Shown here: one piece after another, positions 42,676-50,617 of the stretch
Layout: each line of letters begins with the position of its first letter
Position numbering within the stretch: the first letter of the stretch is position 1
DNA from: JAZDLX01 sp964538455
Lineage (GTDB): Bacteria > Electryoneota > Electryoneia > Electryoneales > Electryoneaceae
Direction: 5' to 3'
Assembly (NCBI GenBank): GCA_964538455.1
Contig: CAZIDZ010000006.1
Coordinates: forward strand, 48,243-112,242
Length of the DNA: 64,000 bases
Position numbers and translations under genes: made by a program
Notes under the pieces: generated by a model
The model's input: the letters and a program-made list of their open reading frames with translations, nothing else
What the model was told of the DNA's origin: nothing
Database searches by the model: none

Positions 42676-42687
42676 ATTCCTTCAGTT

Positions 42688-44730
42688 CTACTTGAATTTT
42701 CTTTCCTGGCGCGAGCGCTCTTTCTCGCGGATTTCCACGGGAACGGAACCGGGACGCAAACGGTCGATTTCGTCACGGATCCGCGCCGCCTTTTCGAACT
42801 CCAGCGAGTCCGCCGCGCGAAACATCTGCTCCTCCAGGCGCGCGATCAGCTCCTCGCGGGCGTCGTCCGTGATATCCTGCGGGTCCACGTCCTTCAGCAG
42901 CACATCGCCCTGGGTCCGTTCGTGCGCCGCCTTGGTCTGGGAAAGGATTTCCTCGACAGTCTTCTGGATCGTCTTCGGGGTGATCCCGTTCGCTTCGTTG
43001 TACTGATGCTGGGCTTCCCGCCGCCGGTTCGTTTCGTCGATCACCTTCTGCATCGAGTCGGTGACACGGTCGGCGTAGAACAGCACTCGTCCCGCGGCGT
43101 TACGCGCCGCCCGCCCCGCCGTCTGCATCAGGGAGGTCTCGCTGCGCAGGAACCCCTCCTTATCCGCGTCGAGGATCGCCACCAGGCTAACCTCCGGCAG
43201 ATCGAGCCCCTCGCGAAGCAAATTGATTCCAACGAGCACGTCGAAGTGGCCGAGACGCAGGTCACGGAGGATTTCGACCCGTTCGAGGCTCTGGATTTCG
43301 CTGTGCAGGTAACGCACCCGGATGTTCAGGTTGCGCAGGTAGTCGGCGAGGTTCTCGGCCATGCGCTTGGTCAGGGTGGTCACCAGCACACGCTCGCCGC
43401 TTTCCGTCTGCTTGCGGATTTCCTCCATCAAGTCGTCGACCTGGCCCTCGGTCGGCCGGACTTCGATGATCGGGTCGAGCAACCCTGTGGGGCGGATGAT
43501 CTGCTCGACGAGGATGCCCTCAGCCCGTTTGATCTCGTACTCGGCCGGAGTGGCGGAAACGAACAGCACCCGTTTTGCGCGCTCCTCCCACTCGTGGAAT
43601 TTCAGCGGACGGTTGTCCAGCGCGGAGGGGAGGCGGAAGCCGTAATCGACGAGCACCTCCTTGCGGCTGCGGTCGCCGTTGTACATCGCGCCGATCTGCG
43701 GCACGCTGGCGTGCGACTCGTCGATGACGACGAGGAAATCGTCGGGGAAATAATCGTAGAGGGTGTAGGGCGGCTCACCGGCGGCTTTGCCTGTGAAGTG
43801 CCGGCTGTAGTTCTCGATGCCGCTGCAGAATCCCACCTCGGACATCATCTCCAGGTCGAACCGCGTGCGCTGCTCCAGCCGCTGAGCCTCGACCAGTTTG
43901 TTCGCTTTGCGCAGCTCTTCGAGGCGCACCGCCAGCTCCTCGCGGATGGTCTGCATCGCCATCCGGACCTTCTCCTCGCCGGAGACGTACACGGTGTTCG
44001 GGTAGATCGCCGCCCCTTTCAGCTCAAGCAGGGTCTCCATCGTCACCGGGTGGATCTTGGTCAGCCGTTCGATCTCATCCCCCCACATCTCAATGCGGAC
44101 CGGCGAATCGTCGTACTTGGGGAAGATCTCGACGACGTCCCCGTGGACGCGGAATTTGCCGTAGTCGAGGTCGGCGTTGGTGCGTTCGTACTGGATTTCG
44201 ACGAGACGGCGCAGGAGGTTGTCCCGTGAGAGCGTCATCCCCGGCTCGACGTAGAGGCCGAGCCGTTTGTACTCGTCCGGGTTGCCGAGGCCGTAGATCG
44301 ACGACACCGAGGCGACGATGATCACGTCGTCCCGCTCGAACAGGGAGGAGGTGGCGCGCAGCCGCAGCCTGTCGATTTCGTCGTTGACGCTGGTGTCTTT
44401 CTCGACGAAGGTGTCGGTGGAGGGGATGTAGGCTTCCGGCTGGTAGTAGTCGTAGTAGGAGATGAAGTATTCGACGGCGTTGTTCGGGAAGAACCCGCGG
44501 AACTCGCCGTAGAGCTGCGCGGCGAGGGTCTTGTTGTGGCTCATCACCAGCGTCGGCAGGCCGAGCGCTTCGATCACATTCGCCACGGTGAAGGTCTTGC
44601 CCGACCCGGTGATTCCGAGCAGCACCTGGGCGTTCCGCCCCTCACGGTAGCCCCGCACGAGTTGTTCGATCGCCTGCCCCTGGTCACCCCGGGGTTTGTA
44701 CTTGGAGACGAGTTCGAATCGAGCGGGCAT
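42688..44730 (-). CDS. uvrB: UvrABC system protein B
   Basis: The 680-residue damage-verification helicase of nucleotide excision repair has the expected start FELVSKYKPRGDQGQAIEQL. The Walker A is GITGSGKT (39-46), followed by the beta-hairpin region YFISYYDYYQPEAYIP. DESHASVPQIGAMYNGDRSR, the helicase motif LVGINLLREGLDLPEV and a C-terminal UVR domain (IARLEEQMFRAADSLEFEKA) also fit. Size and domain order match the family. AGGAGATCC precedes the ATG. The gene stands alone between two repeat-rich gaps. Confidence 0.98.
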   Translation of the reverse strand: MPARFELVSKYKPRGDQGQAIEQLVRGYREGRNAQVLLGITGSGKTFTVANVIEALGLPTLVMSHNKTLAAQLYGEFRGFFPNNAVEYFISYYDYYQPEAYIPSTDTFVEKDTSVNDEIDRLRLRATSSLFERDDVIIVASVSSIYGLGNPDEYKRLGLYVEPGMTLSRDNLLRRLVEIQYERTNADLDYGKFRVHGDVVEIFPKYDDSPVRIEMWGDEIERLTKIHPVTMETLLELKGAAIYPNTVYVSGEEKVRMAMQTIREELAVRLEELRKANKLVEAQRLEQRTRFDLEMMSEVGFCSGIENYSRHFTGKAAGEPPYTLYDYFPDDFLVVIDESHASVPQIGAMYNGDRSRKEVLVDYGFRLPSALDNRPLKFHEWEERAKRVLFVSATPAEYEIKRAEGILVEQIIRPTGLLDPIIEVRPTEGQVDDLMEEIRKQTESGERVLVTTLTKRMAENLADYLRNLNIRVRYLHSEIQSLERVEILRDLRLGHFDVLVGINLLREGLDLPEVSLVAILDADKEGFLRSETSLMQTAGRAARNAAGRVLFYADRVTDSMQKVIDETNRRREAQHQYNEANGITPKTIQKTVEEILSQTKAAHERTQGDVLLKDVDPQDITDDAREELIARLEEQMFRAADSLEFEKAARIRDEIDRLRPGSVPVEIREKERSRQERKFK

Positions 44731-44901
44731 TTAGATGGATCTCCTGAACATTTAAATACTTACGTCACAGCCGCCTGTCAAACTGGCAGACTATTCAAGG
44801 TAGGGCGGCAGATTGAACAGGACAACCGAATGGGGCAAAAAGTCCTCTAAGGGACATTTTCATCTCGCAACCGGGATGGCGTGGTTCGAATGACAGGGTG
44901 G

Positions 44902-44921
44902 CCCGGGACTTCAGTCTCGGG
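44902..44921. repeat. Hairpin of the GTGGCCCGG family
   Basis: Arms cccgggact and agtctcggg (one mismatch) with a 2-base loop are preceded by gtgg and followed by tttcg. It has the same layout as hairpins at 34568, 45185 and 57322. Confidence 0.55.
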
Positions 44922-44945
44922 TTTCGCAATAAGCTGATAGACACA

Positions 44946-44991
44946 AGATCCTTCCCCGACGGATCGGGACAGGCACTTCGTTCAGGATGAC
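44946..44991. repeat. Dispersed repeat, expanded inverted copy
   Basis: This reads agatccttc, then an inner insert ccccgacggatcggga, then cttcgttcaggatgac. It is the reverse-complement form of 42490-42535. Confidence 0.75.
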
Positions 44992-45063
44992 TTCCTTTGT
45001 TGTCATCACCAGCGCTCGCGTCGGTTTGGGAGCGCGCGGTGGTCTCCACTTTTTACATGATCT

Positions 45064-45115
45064 GGGACAGTATGCTCACAATGCCGAAAGACAGGCATTG
45101 TGAGCATACTGTCCC
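45064..45115. repeat. 52-bp perfect palindrome, copy 1
   Basis: Perfect 22-bp arms (45064-45085 and 45094-45115) begin gggacagtatgctcac and enclose an 8-base loop. The arms are identical to those of copy 2 at 45875-45926. Confidence 0.92.
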
Positions 45116-45184
45116 TGGCGCTGTTGCAGATTGCCACACCGTGCGAAACGGACGGTATGGCTGGCAATGACACTAGTTGGGTGG

Positions 45185-45210
45185 CCCGGTCCCGACGGTT
45201 CGGGATCGGG
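45185..45210. repeat. Hairpin of the GTGGCCCGG family
   Basis: Arms cccggtcccg (45185-45194) and cgggatcggg (45201-45210) have one mismatch and a 6-base loop. They are nearly identical to the hairpin at 34568-34593 and are also followed by ttt. Confidence 0.6.
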
Positions 45211-45293
45211 TTTCTGTCAAGAGACATATCGATAAATAGCGAGACGTGGTGATAACGCCTTCGGAGATTGCCCCGTGAGCAACGGAGGACTCC

Positions 45294-45506
45294 ATGGCAC
45301 AAAGCGTTTATCGTGTCGAGCTGCAGGGGGATGAATGGCTGGTCAGTCGGATGGGCGAGTACGCAACGAAATTGATCTCCTTCAGCAAAAAGGAGGATGC
45401 GGTTGCCGGCGGACGCATGCTCGCACTTCGCCGCGTGCCGAGCAAATTGATCGTTCATCGCGAGAACGGCGCGGTTGAAACCGAATTCAGATTCGGGAAG
45501 GACTGA
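45294..45506 (+). CDS. DUF2188-like small protein
   Basis: The 70-residue protein has a clear ribosome site (CGGAGGACTCC) before its ATG. The sequence YRVELQGDEWLVSRMGEYA, the helix KKEDAVAGGRMLALRR and the end LIVHRENGAVETEFRFG follow the DUF2188 pattern (strand, helix, 'LxIHxxDGxI'). Its function is unknown. It converges on the kinase-like gene, with stops 8 bases apart, and stands between copies of the palindromic repeat. The family call is from pattern only. Confidence 0.65.
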   Translation: MAQSVYRVELQGDEWLVSRMGEYATKLISFSKKEDAVAGGRMLALRRVPSKLIVHRENGAVETEFRFGKD

Positions 45507-45513
45507 TTGTTCG

Positions 45514-46398
45514 TCATGTCTCGAGCCACCGCTGCACCACCTCCTGATGGGCCTTAATCGGCTTGCCCGAATCAGGCGGGTCATTGATCGCGGAGGAGTC
45601 TCCGGTCTCGAGGAAACGGGCAACGCCCTCACGGTTGGCCCAGTACCAGACACCCCACTGCTCGAAGGACCACTCGTCCGAGTACTCGTTGATCTCGTAA
45701 TCGATGTAAACGAGGAGTTGCTTGTTTGAAAACATAGATCCTTCACTTCGTTCAGGATGACTGCGGGGCACGTCAGGGTGACCGTGTGGCGCGTCAGGAT
45801 GACTAAAGGAGAGCCCCGGGTGACTACGGTGGCCCGATCCTGAGAGGCCAAGAACGGGTCTCTCAACTGCATCTGGGACAGTATGCTCACAATGCCGAAC
45901 AGCAGGCATTGTGAGCATACTGTCCCTAACGCCAGACGGAGAATCCAGCAGCACAAAATTCGCCGGAAACCAGTCGAGGTTGATTTTCCGCTCGCGGCAG
46001 GCGTCGGAGAGGGCGATCAGTTCGGAGATTACATCGTTCGTTACGAATCCCCGCGCCACCGCCTCGAGGCCGTCCATTCCCGCGACGTATTCCTTGATCA
46101 GGTAATCCGCTTTTGGATTCAGGTGGAGCAGGGCCGGCATCGGCACGCCTGCTCGTTTCAGACGGATATAGGCGCGGTATTCGAGGGCGCACTTGTTGTC
46201 GTGGAACGTGTAGAAGGGAGTCGGTTCGTCGTGCATCCGCTTGGCGATGACAAAGCGGTCGTTGAGACGCGCCAGGTGTGAGTAGCCCGACTTGCCGACG
46301 CCGAGTTGACGTTCCAGAATCACCTCCCCGATGGGAGTTTTGAGAACTTCACCCGGTTTCCAGATTGGATCGATGCGTTTTGGGTGCATGTCTGCCAT
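45514..46398 (-). CDS. Kinase-fold protein carrying an in-frame repeat insertion
   Basis: The 294-residue protein has recognisable kinase elements: a loop LGVGKSGYS (32-40), Lys53 in VIAKR, a helix-C Glu73, a hinge-like YLIKEYVAG (99-107), a catalytic-loop analogue NLDWFPANFVLLD (140-152, Asn147) and the metal Asp233 in VYIDYE. This suits the LPS-kinase/aminoglycoside-kinase side of the superfamily. Residues about 157-222 are foreign: they are the in-frame translation of the palindrome at 45875-45926 and the dispersed repeat at 45736-45761 (RSHPERSEGSMF). Removing them restores normal spacing between the catalytic loop and the Asp. The insertion keeps the frame open, so the gene may still be functional, or be a recently damaged copy. 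Substrate unknown. Confidence 0.72.
   Translation of the reverse strand: MADMHPKRIDPIWKPGEVLKTPIGEVILERQLGVGKSGYSHLARLNDRFVIAKRMHDEPTPFYTFHDNKCALEYRAYIRLKRAGVPMPALLHLNPKADYLIKEYVAGMDGLEAVARGFVTNDVISELIALSDACRERKINLDWFPANFVLLDSPSGVRDSMLTMPAVRHCEHTVPDAVERPVLGLSGSGHRSHPGLSFSHPDAPHGHPDVPRSHPERSEGSMFSNKQLLVYIDYEINEYSDEWSFEQWGVWYWANREGVARFLETGDSSAINDPPDSGKPIKAHQEVVQRWLET
45736..45761. repeat. Dispersed repeat, simple copy inside the kinase-like gene
   Basis: The core agatccttcacttcgttcag followed by gatgac is read on the minus strand as SHPERSEGS. Larger copies lie at 42490-42535 and 44946-44991. Confidence 0.8.
45875..45926. repeat. 52-bp perfect palindrome, copy 2, within a reading frame
   Basis: Perfect 22-bp arms at 45875-45896 and 45905-45926 with an 8-base loop are identical in the arms to copy 1. 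On the minus strand it is translated as RDSMLTMPAVRHCEHTVP inside the kinase-like protein. Confidence 0.92.
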
Positions 46399-46415
46399 GG
46401 TTTAAGTGCCACTCT

Positions 46416-46465
46416 GGGACAGTATACTAACATTCCGAAATCCGGGAATGTTAGTATACTATCCC
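46416..46465. repeat. 50-bp palindrome, copy 3 (variant)
   Basis: Arms of 21 bp (46416-46436 and 46445-46465) have one mismatch and an 8-base loop, beginning gggacagtatactaacattc. It shares the outer gggacagtat with copies 1 and 2 but differs in the inner arm. Its last base is the first base of the P1 peptidase stop codon region. Confidence 0.88.
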
Positions 46466-47349
46466 TACCTGACCATAGCGTTTTCGATTGCCCGGGCGAC
46501 CGCCTCCTGCGCGAGTGCGGCGAGCGCGGGCAGGGGAGCGCCGGGGCCGAGACCCGTGGAGAGCACGTACGCGGCGTCGCCGTCCCACGGCGTGTGGCTC
46601 GGGCGCACACAGCGTGCGACCGCCGCTTGAATCGCATCTGCGAGCAACCGGCATTCCGCTTTGCTCAGCGGCGCTTCGAAAGCAACGGCGGAGAGCACCG
46701 TGTTGCCCGAGCTCATCTCCGGCTTGGACGCCTTGAGAAAGGCTTCGAGGCTGCCGTGCCCGGCGAGCAGTTTTCCATCCTGGGAATAAATGTCCCCCAC
46801 AGGGTTGACGACTGCGGCCGCACCAACACGGACGCCCTCGAACTCGACCAGCGAGGTTCCGATTCCGGTGGGAACAGGGTTGCCGTATTTGCCCGCGGTG
46901 GCCCCCGTGCCAATCCCGACCAGGCCAGAGGGGAGCGGGGCATCGGACGCCGCTTTGGCCGCTTCGTAGCCCGATTCCGCTGAGGGCCGGGCCTTTGGAT
47001 CGCCGACGAGCAGGTCATAGATCACCGCCGCGGGGACGATCGGAACCCGCGCTTCCGGAGTCGGATGGCCGATGCCTTTTTCCTCGAGAAAGCGGAGGAC
47101 ACCGTCCGCCGCGGCAAGCCCGAACGCGGAACCCCCGGTCAACAGCAGCGCGTTGATCTTCGGAACGGATTTTCCCGGGTCGAGCAGGATGGACTCACGG
47201 GTGCCGGGCGCCGCGCCCACGAAGCAGGCGGAAGCGGTCATCCCCTCATCCGGCCCGAGGATCACGGTGCAGCCGGTTTTTCCTGTCGGGTCCGTCCAGT
47301 GTCCCGCACGAATGCCTCGGATTGCCGTAATCGTTTGGTTTTCGCTCAT
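46465..47349 (-). CDS. P1 (S58/DmpA-type) aminopeptidase family protein
   Basis: The 294-residue Ntn-hydrolase-like protein of the S58 family matures by self-cleavage. The predicted cut is before Thr217 in MSSGNTVLSAVAFEAPLSK, giving an N-terminal Thr nucleophile. NALLLTGGSAFGLAAADGV (66-84), VPIVPAAVIYDLLVGD and AAAVVNPVGDIYSQDG (Asn182 region) are hallmark sequences. Family enzymes remove N-terminal D- or beta-amino acids or act on other amides; the substrate is not predictable. The stop codon abuts palindrome copy 3. It overlaps the CYTH gene by 4 bases. Confidence 0.88.
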   Translation of the reverse strand: MSENQTITAIRGIRAGHWTDPTGKTGCTVILGPDEGMTASACFVGAAPGTRESILLDPGKSVPKINALLLTGGSAFGLAAADGVLRFLEEKGIGHPTPEARVPIVPAAVIYDLLVGDPKARPSAESGYEAAKAASDAPLPSGLVGIGTGATAGKYGNPVPTGIGTSLVEFEGVRVGAAAVVNPVGDIYSQDGKLLAGHGSLEAFLKASKPEMSSGNTVLSAVAFEAPLSKAECRLLADAIQAAVARCVRPSHTPWDGDAAYVLSTGLGPGAPLPALAALAQEAVARAIENAMVR

Positions 47350-47873
47350 GACCCCTCCGCATTTTCGAGCAGCATGTCGCTGTACGATCGCTCGATCAGG
47401 TGTTCCGGCATCACGCCGAGGCGCTCCATGAACGTCTCACATTGGGCCCTGAGCGCCGCTTCGCTGTTTGTCTTCTCATCCGCGATGGCTTCGATCTCGA
47501 CGAAGTTGCCGAGTTCCTCAACCTCATCCAGATGTATTTTCACATTCCCGACGAAATGAATCTCGCGTTTCTTTTCGACAACGACGAGCACGCCGAGCGC
47601 ACGTATCAACAGCGTTTTCAATTCACCCGAGGATTGTATCTCGAACATCGTCACATCGCTGCGTTTCGGTCCAGCCTGATCGCTCCGCCGGTAATGGATC
47701 AGTGCGCGCTCGATGTTGCCCTCGCGTAGTTTCAGCCTGCCGCTGGCACAGTGAAAATAGGTGTCGATCTGATGGTCGACGCCCTTGAAATCGGACTCCA
47801 AATTTCGGAGGACCTCGCGAACATGGCCGGGGTCAGGGCAGTTTGCCTTGATCTCGACGTTGCGGTGTTCCAT
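47346..47873 (-). CDS. CYTH-domain protein (CyaB/thiamine-triphosphatase type)
   Basis: The 175-residue protein has the CYTH fold start RNVEIKANCPD, close to the ExExK phosphate-binding motif but with Asn at the first Glu position, as in many CyaB-type members. Other tunnel elements are DTYFHCASGRLKLREGN, LIHYRRSDQAGPKRSDV, VVEKKREIHFVGNVKIHLDE and FVEIEAIADE. CYTH enzymes use triphosphates with metal ions, as class IV adenylate cyclases, thiamine triphosphatases or tripolyphosphatases; which applies is open. It is co-transcribed with the P1 peptidase. Confidence 0.85.
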   Translation of the reverse strand: MEHRNVEIKANCPDPGHVREVLRNLESDFKGVDHQIDTYFHCASGRLKLREGNIERALIHYRRSDQAGPKRSDVTMFEIQSSGELKTLLIRALGVLVVVEKKREIHFVGNVKIHLDEVEELGNFVEIEAIADEKTNSEAALRAQCETFMERLGVMPEHLIERSYSDMLLENAEGS

Positions 47874-47995
47874 CAGTTCTCCCGAAAGTTCTTCCGCAAA
47901 GATACAACCCGCTTCACCAGTGATGACCTTGGGAAGAGACCCGTGTCCGCGCTATCTTGCATCATCAGCGCGCAACAGTCGGCAGGTATCGTATC

Positions 47996-49885
47996 GTGGA
48001 ATCATCATCTCACCTCGTGATCGGCACTGCCGGTCATATCGACCACGGCAAGACAACCCTCGTAAAGGCTCTGACCGGCACCGACACGGATCGTCTGCGT
48101 GAAGAAAAGGAGCGCGGGATCACGATTGAACTGGGCTTCGCGTTCTACGGAGATCGCGCGGCTTTCGTGGACGTTCCCGGGCACGAACGGCTGGTGAAGA
48201 CGATGGTCGCGGGCGCGGCGGCGATGCGTGCCGCGCTGCTCGTTATAGCCGCTGACGACGGTGTGATGCCGCAGACGCGCGAACATCTTGCGGTGCTCGA
48301 CGCCCTGGGTGTGTCGAGGGGAGTCGTTGCGATCACCAAGGCCGACCTCGTCACCGATGCCGATTGGATCGAGCTGGTGACCGAGGACATTCGCGAATTG
48401 CTGAAGCCGACGACGCTCGCGGACTCCCCGATCGTGGTCACCGACGCCGTCTCGGGCAGAGGGATCGACGATCTTCGCCGGGAGCTGGACAACATGATCG
48501 GCGAGTTCGAGGCGCCCGAGGACCCCGGCTTTTTCCGGCTGCCGGTCGACCGAAGCTTTCTGATCAAGGGACACGGCCGGGTTGTCACCGGAACCGTCTG
48601 GAGCGGAAACGCAAAGACGGGCGACCGTCTCACGCTGCTCCCGCAGAACGTCGAAGTGAAAGTCCGTGCCCTGCAAGCGCATGAGAAGGACGTGGACGTT
48701 GTCCGGATCGGGGATCGGGCGGCGTTGAATTTGCAGACCGATGTCGAGCCGCAGCGGGGAGACCTGCTTGCCTCGCCTGGCCGCGGCATCGTGACCGATT
48801 TTCTTGACGCCGAGGTACGCCTGCTGCCCGGTTCGCGCACCGTTGAACATCGCCAGCGTGTCCGCCTTCACCTCGGAACGGGCGAGGCAATCGGGAGGCT
48901 TTTGATTGTCGGCGCGGACGCCATCGCTGCAGGGGAAAAGCGATTCGCACGAATTACGCTTGAGACGCCCGTCCCGGCGATGCACTCCGACCGGGGGGTG
49001 TTGCGCCTCTACTCGCCGCTGGAGACCCTGGGCGGCGTGAGGGTGCTCGACCCCGATCCCCCCGACCGACGGAGGACCATCCGGGAACTGCCCGCGCGGT
49101 TGCAGGCGCTCGCGGGGACAGAGCAGGATGTGATTCTTGGCATCCTGCGCTCGAGACCGGTGATGTCCCTGGACGAGCTTACCGCACGCCTTCCCTGGTC
49201 CGAATCGCGCATCACCAAGGGAGTGCGGCGTTCTGTGAAAGACGGCCACCTGGTCGCCACGTCCGATCCCCCGGAGTGGGTGGCGGAGTCAGGCTATTGG
49301 AATCGAATGAAAAACGAAACGGTCACGGTTGTCGAGCGATTCCACAAGAGCCATCCGGACGAATCCGGCCTGCCGAGGGGGGAGTGGGTCGCGAAGTTGT
49401 TCACGAACGATCCGGGACCCGTTGCGGATGCGCTGCTCGCTGAATTGAGCGCGGAGGGGAAGATTCGGTATGAGGCCGGCCGTCTGGTCGCCGCGGGACA
49501 CACCACGTCCTTGAAGCCCGCCGATGAGAAGGACGCGGCGCGGATCCTGGAGGTTCTGCTTCGCGAGGGGATCAATACGCCCCTGCCCGCGTCGATCGCC
49601 GAGCAGCTTGGCCTGAGCCAAGAGCGGGTGCGGACGTTACTCAAATCGCTGAAGCAGGTGGGGAGCGCGGTGATCCTCGCGGAGAATGTGGTGGTCGCGA
49701 AGCAGGCGTACGATGAATCGAAGGAGAGGCTGACGAGTGCCTTCGCCGGCGAGTCGTCCTTTACCGCCGGAGAAGCCGCGAAGGCGTTGGGGACGACCCG
49801 GAAATACATCATCCCGCTGCTCGAAGCGTTCGACCGTGACGGGGTCACCATGCGCGAGGGCGACAAACGGCGGGTGAGCAAATGA
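47996..49885 (+). CDS. selB: Selenocysteine-specific elongation factor
   Basis: The 629-residue GTPase delivers Sec-tRNA to UGA codons marked by a SECIS element. The G domain starts HLVIGTAGHIDHGKTTLVKA and has LREEKERGITIELGFAF, FVDVPGHERLVKTMVAGAAA and ITKADLV, all diagnostic of SelB. Translation-factor domains 2 and 3 follow, then C-terminal winged-helix domains (from about 390) that bind the SECIS hairpin. GTG at 47996 is preferred; the frame is open to 47957. No tRNA-Sec, selA or selD was seen in the window, and no gene here shows an internal UGA that needs SelB. Confidence 0.95.
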   Translation: MESSSHLVIGTAGHIDHGKTTLVKALTGTDTDRLREEKERGITIELGFAFYGDRAAFVDVPGHERLVKTMVAGAAAMRAALLVIAADDGVMPQTREHLAVLDALGVSRGVVAITKADLVTDADWIELVTEDIRELLKPTTLADSPIVVTDAVSGRGIDDLRRELDNMIGEFEAPEDPGFFRLPVDRSFLIKGHGRVVTGTVWSGNAKTGDRLTLLPQNVEVKVRALQAHEKDVDVVRIGDRAALNLQTDVEPQRGDLLASPGRGIVTDFLDAEVRLLPGSRTVEHRQRVRLHLGTGEAIGRLLIVGADAIAAGEKRFARITLETPVPAMHSDRGVLRLYSPLETLGGVRVLDPDPPDRRRTIRELPARLQALAGTEQDVILGILRSRPVMSLDELTARLPWSESRITKGVRRSVKDGHLVATSDPPEWVAESGYWNRMKNETVTVVERFHKSHPDESGLPRGEWVAKLFTNDPGPVADALLAELSAEGKIRYEAGRLVAAGHTTSLKPADEKDAARILEVLLREGINTPLPASIAEQLGLSQERVRTLLKSLKQVGSAVILAENVVVAKQAYDESKERLTSAFAGESSFTAGEAAKALGTTRKYIIPLLEAFDRDGVTMREGDKRRVSK

Positions 49886-50553
49886 GTCCGGGCGTGAGCG
49901 CTCCGTTTCGCCGGGTCTGGGATCTGGTTATTGACGCTCTCTGGCCCGAAACCTGCGTCATCTGCGGTTCGGATCAGCGATTGGTCGACGGCGGCGTCTG
50001 CAAAGATTGCTTAGGAAAGGTGCTCCTGGCCGAGCCCAGGATTCCTCCGACTCCCCTGAATTCGCTGGTTGTTGCCTATCTGTATGACGATGTGATGAGG
50101 GGACTGGTGCACCAGTTCAAATTCGGCGGGAAACCCCGCTTCGCCGGTCTTCTCTCCGATCTCCTGATCCGCCGCATCGAACAGATGCAGCTTCCCCTGG
50201 ACGAAGTTGATCTCGTTCCGGTGCCCGACCATCCGACGCGGCGCAGGGAGCGGGGGTACAACCCGGCTGGACTACTCGCCCGCGAGCTCGCGGAAAGACT
50301 GCGGTTGCCGATCGAGACCACTCTGGTGCAGCGCGTGCAGTATGGTCCGCATCAATCCCTGCTCGCCGACGAAGAGCGGCGGAAAATGCACATCGACACG
50401 TTCCGCGCGAAAGCACCGCTGGAGGGAGAGGAGGGGACGAAACTGCTGCTCGTGGACGATGTGATGCACACCGGCACGACCCTTCAGCGAGCGGCGTCTG
50501 CCCTGCATCGGGTGGGATGGCAGTCGGTGGGTGCGCTGGTGCTTTGCGGTTAG
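49882..50553 (+). CDS. comF: ComF family phosphoribosyltransferase-like protein
   Basis: The 223-residue protein has an N-terminal zinc-ribbon-like CVICG...CKDC (about 25-43), the ComF motif LVHQFKFGGKPRFAGLL, VDLVPVPDHPTRRRERGYNP, and the PRPP-binding loop LLLVDDVMHTGTTLQRAA. ComF proteins support DNA uptake in competent bacteria and are also found in non-competent ones. Its ATG overlaps the selB stop (ATGA), so it is co-translated with selB. Confidence 0.9.
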   Translation: MSPGVSAPFRRVWDLVIDALWPETCVICGSDQRLVDGGVCKDCLGKVLLAEPRIPPTPLNSLVVAYLYDDVMRGLVHQFKFGGKPRFAGLLSDLLIRRIEQMQLPLDEVDLVPVPDHPTRRRERGYNPAGLLARELAERLRLPIETTLVQRVQYGPHQSLLADEERRKMHIDTFRAKAPLEGEEGTKLLLVDDVMHTGTTLQRAASALHRVGWQSVGALVLCG

Positions 50554-50617
50554 CAGGGTTTCATCGGAATATATGTCTGGCATCACTTCGCTTGTCATTT
50601 GCCCGAGTAATACGATC

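Larger units (their letters stand above)
42350..42687. other. Repeat-filled gap between uvrB and purD
   Basis: This 338-bp gap has no gene. It is bounded by two inverted copies of an AGGATG-ACAGGAT type repeat (about 42381-42405 and 42651-42675). Inside are an AT-rich stretch and two dispersed repeats, annotated separately. Confidence 0.6.
44731..45293. other. Repeat mosaic upstream of uvrB
   Basis: This 563-bp non-coding region contains at least four repeat units: a cccggga hairpin (44902-44921), an expanded dispersed repeat (44946-44991), a 52-bp perfect palindrome (45064-45115) and a second cccgg hairpin (45185-45210). The uvrB promoter should lie in 44731-44880. Short frames here, including the one at 45006-45956 on the minus strand, run through repeats and are not genes. 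Confidence 0.65.

Noticed and set aside
42601..44229. 542-residue open frame opposite uvrB
   Set aside because: uvrB is unmistakable on the other strand; the antisense frame is His/Asp/Val-rich with no domain.
45006..45956. 316-residue minus-strand frame
   Set aside because: It runs through palindromes, dispersed repeats and the opposite strand of the DUF2188 gene; its sequence is repeat translation.
42350..46470. CRISPR array
   Set aside because: The repeats are few, irregularly spaced, partly inverted and lack uniform spacers; no cas gene is present.
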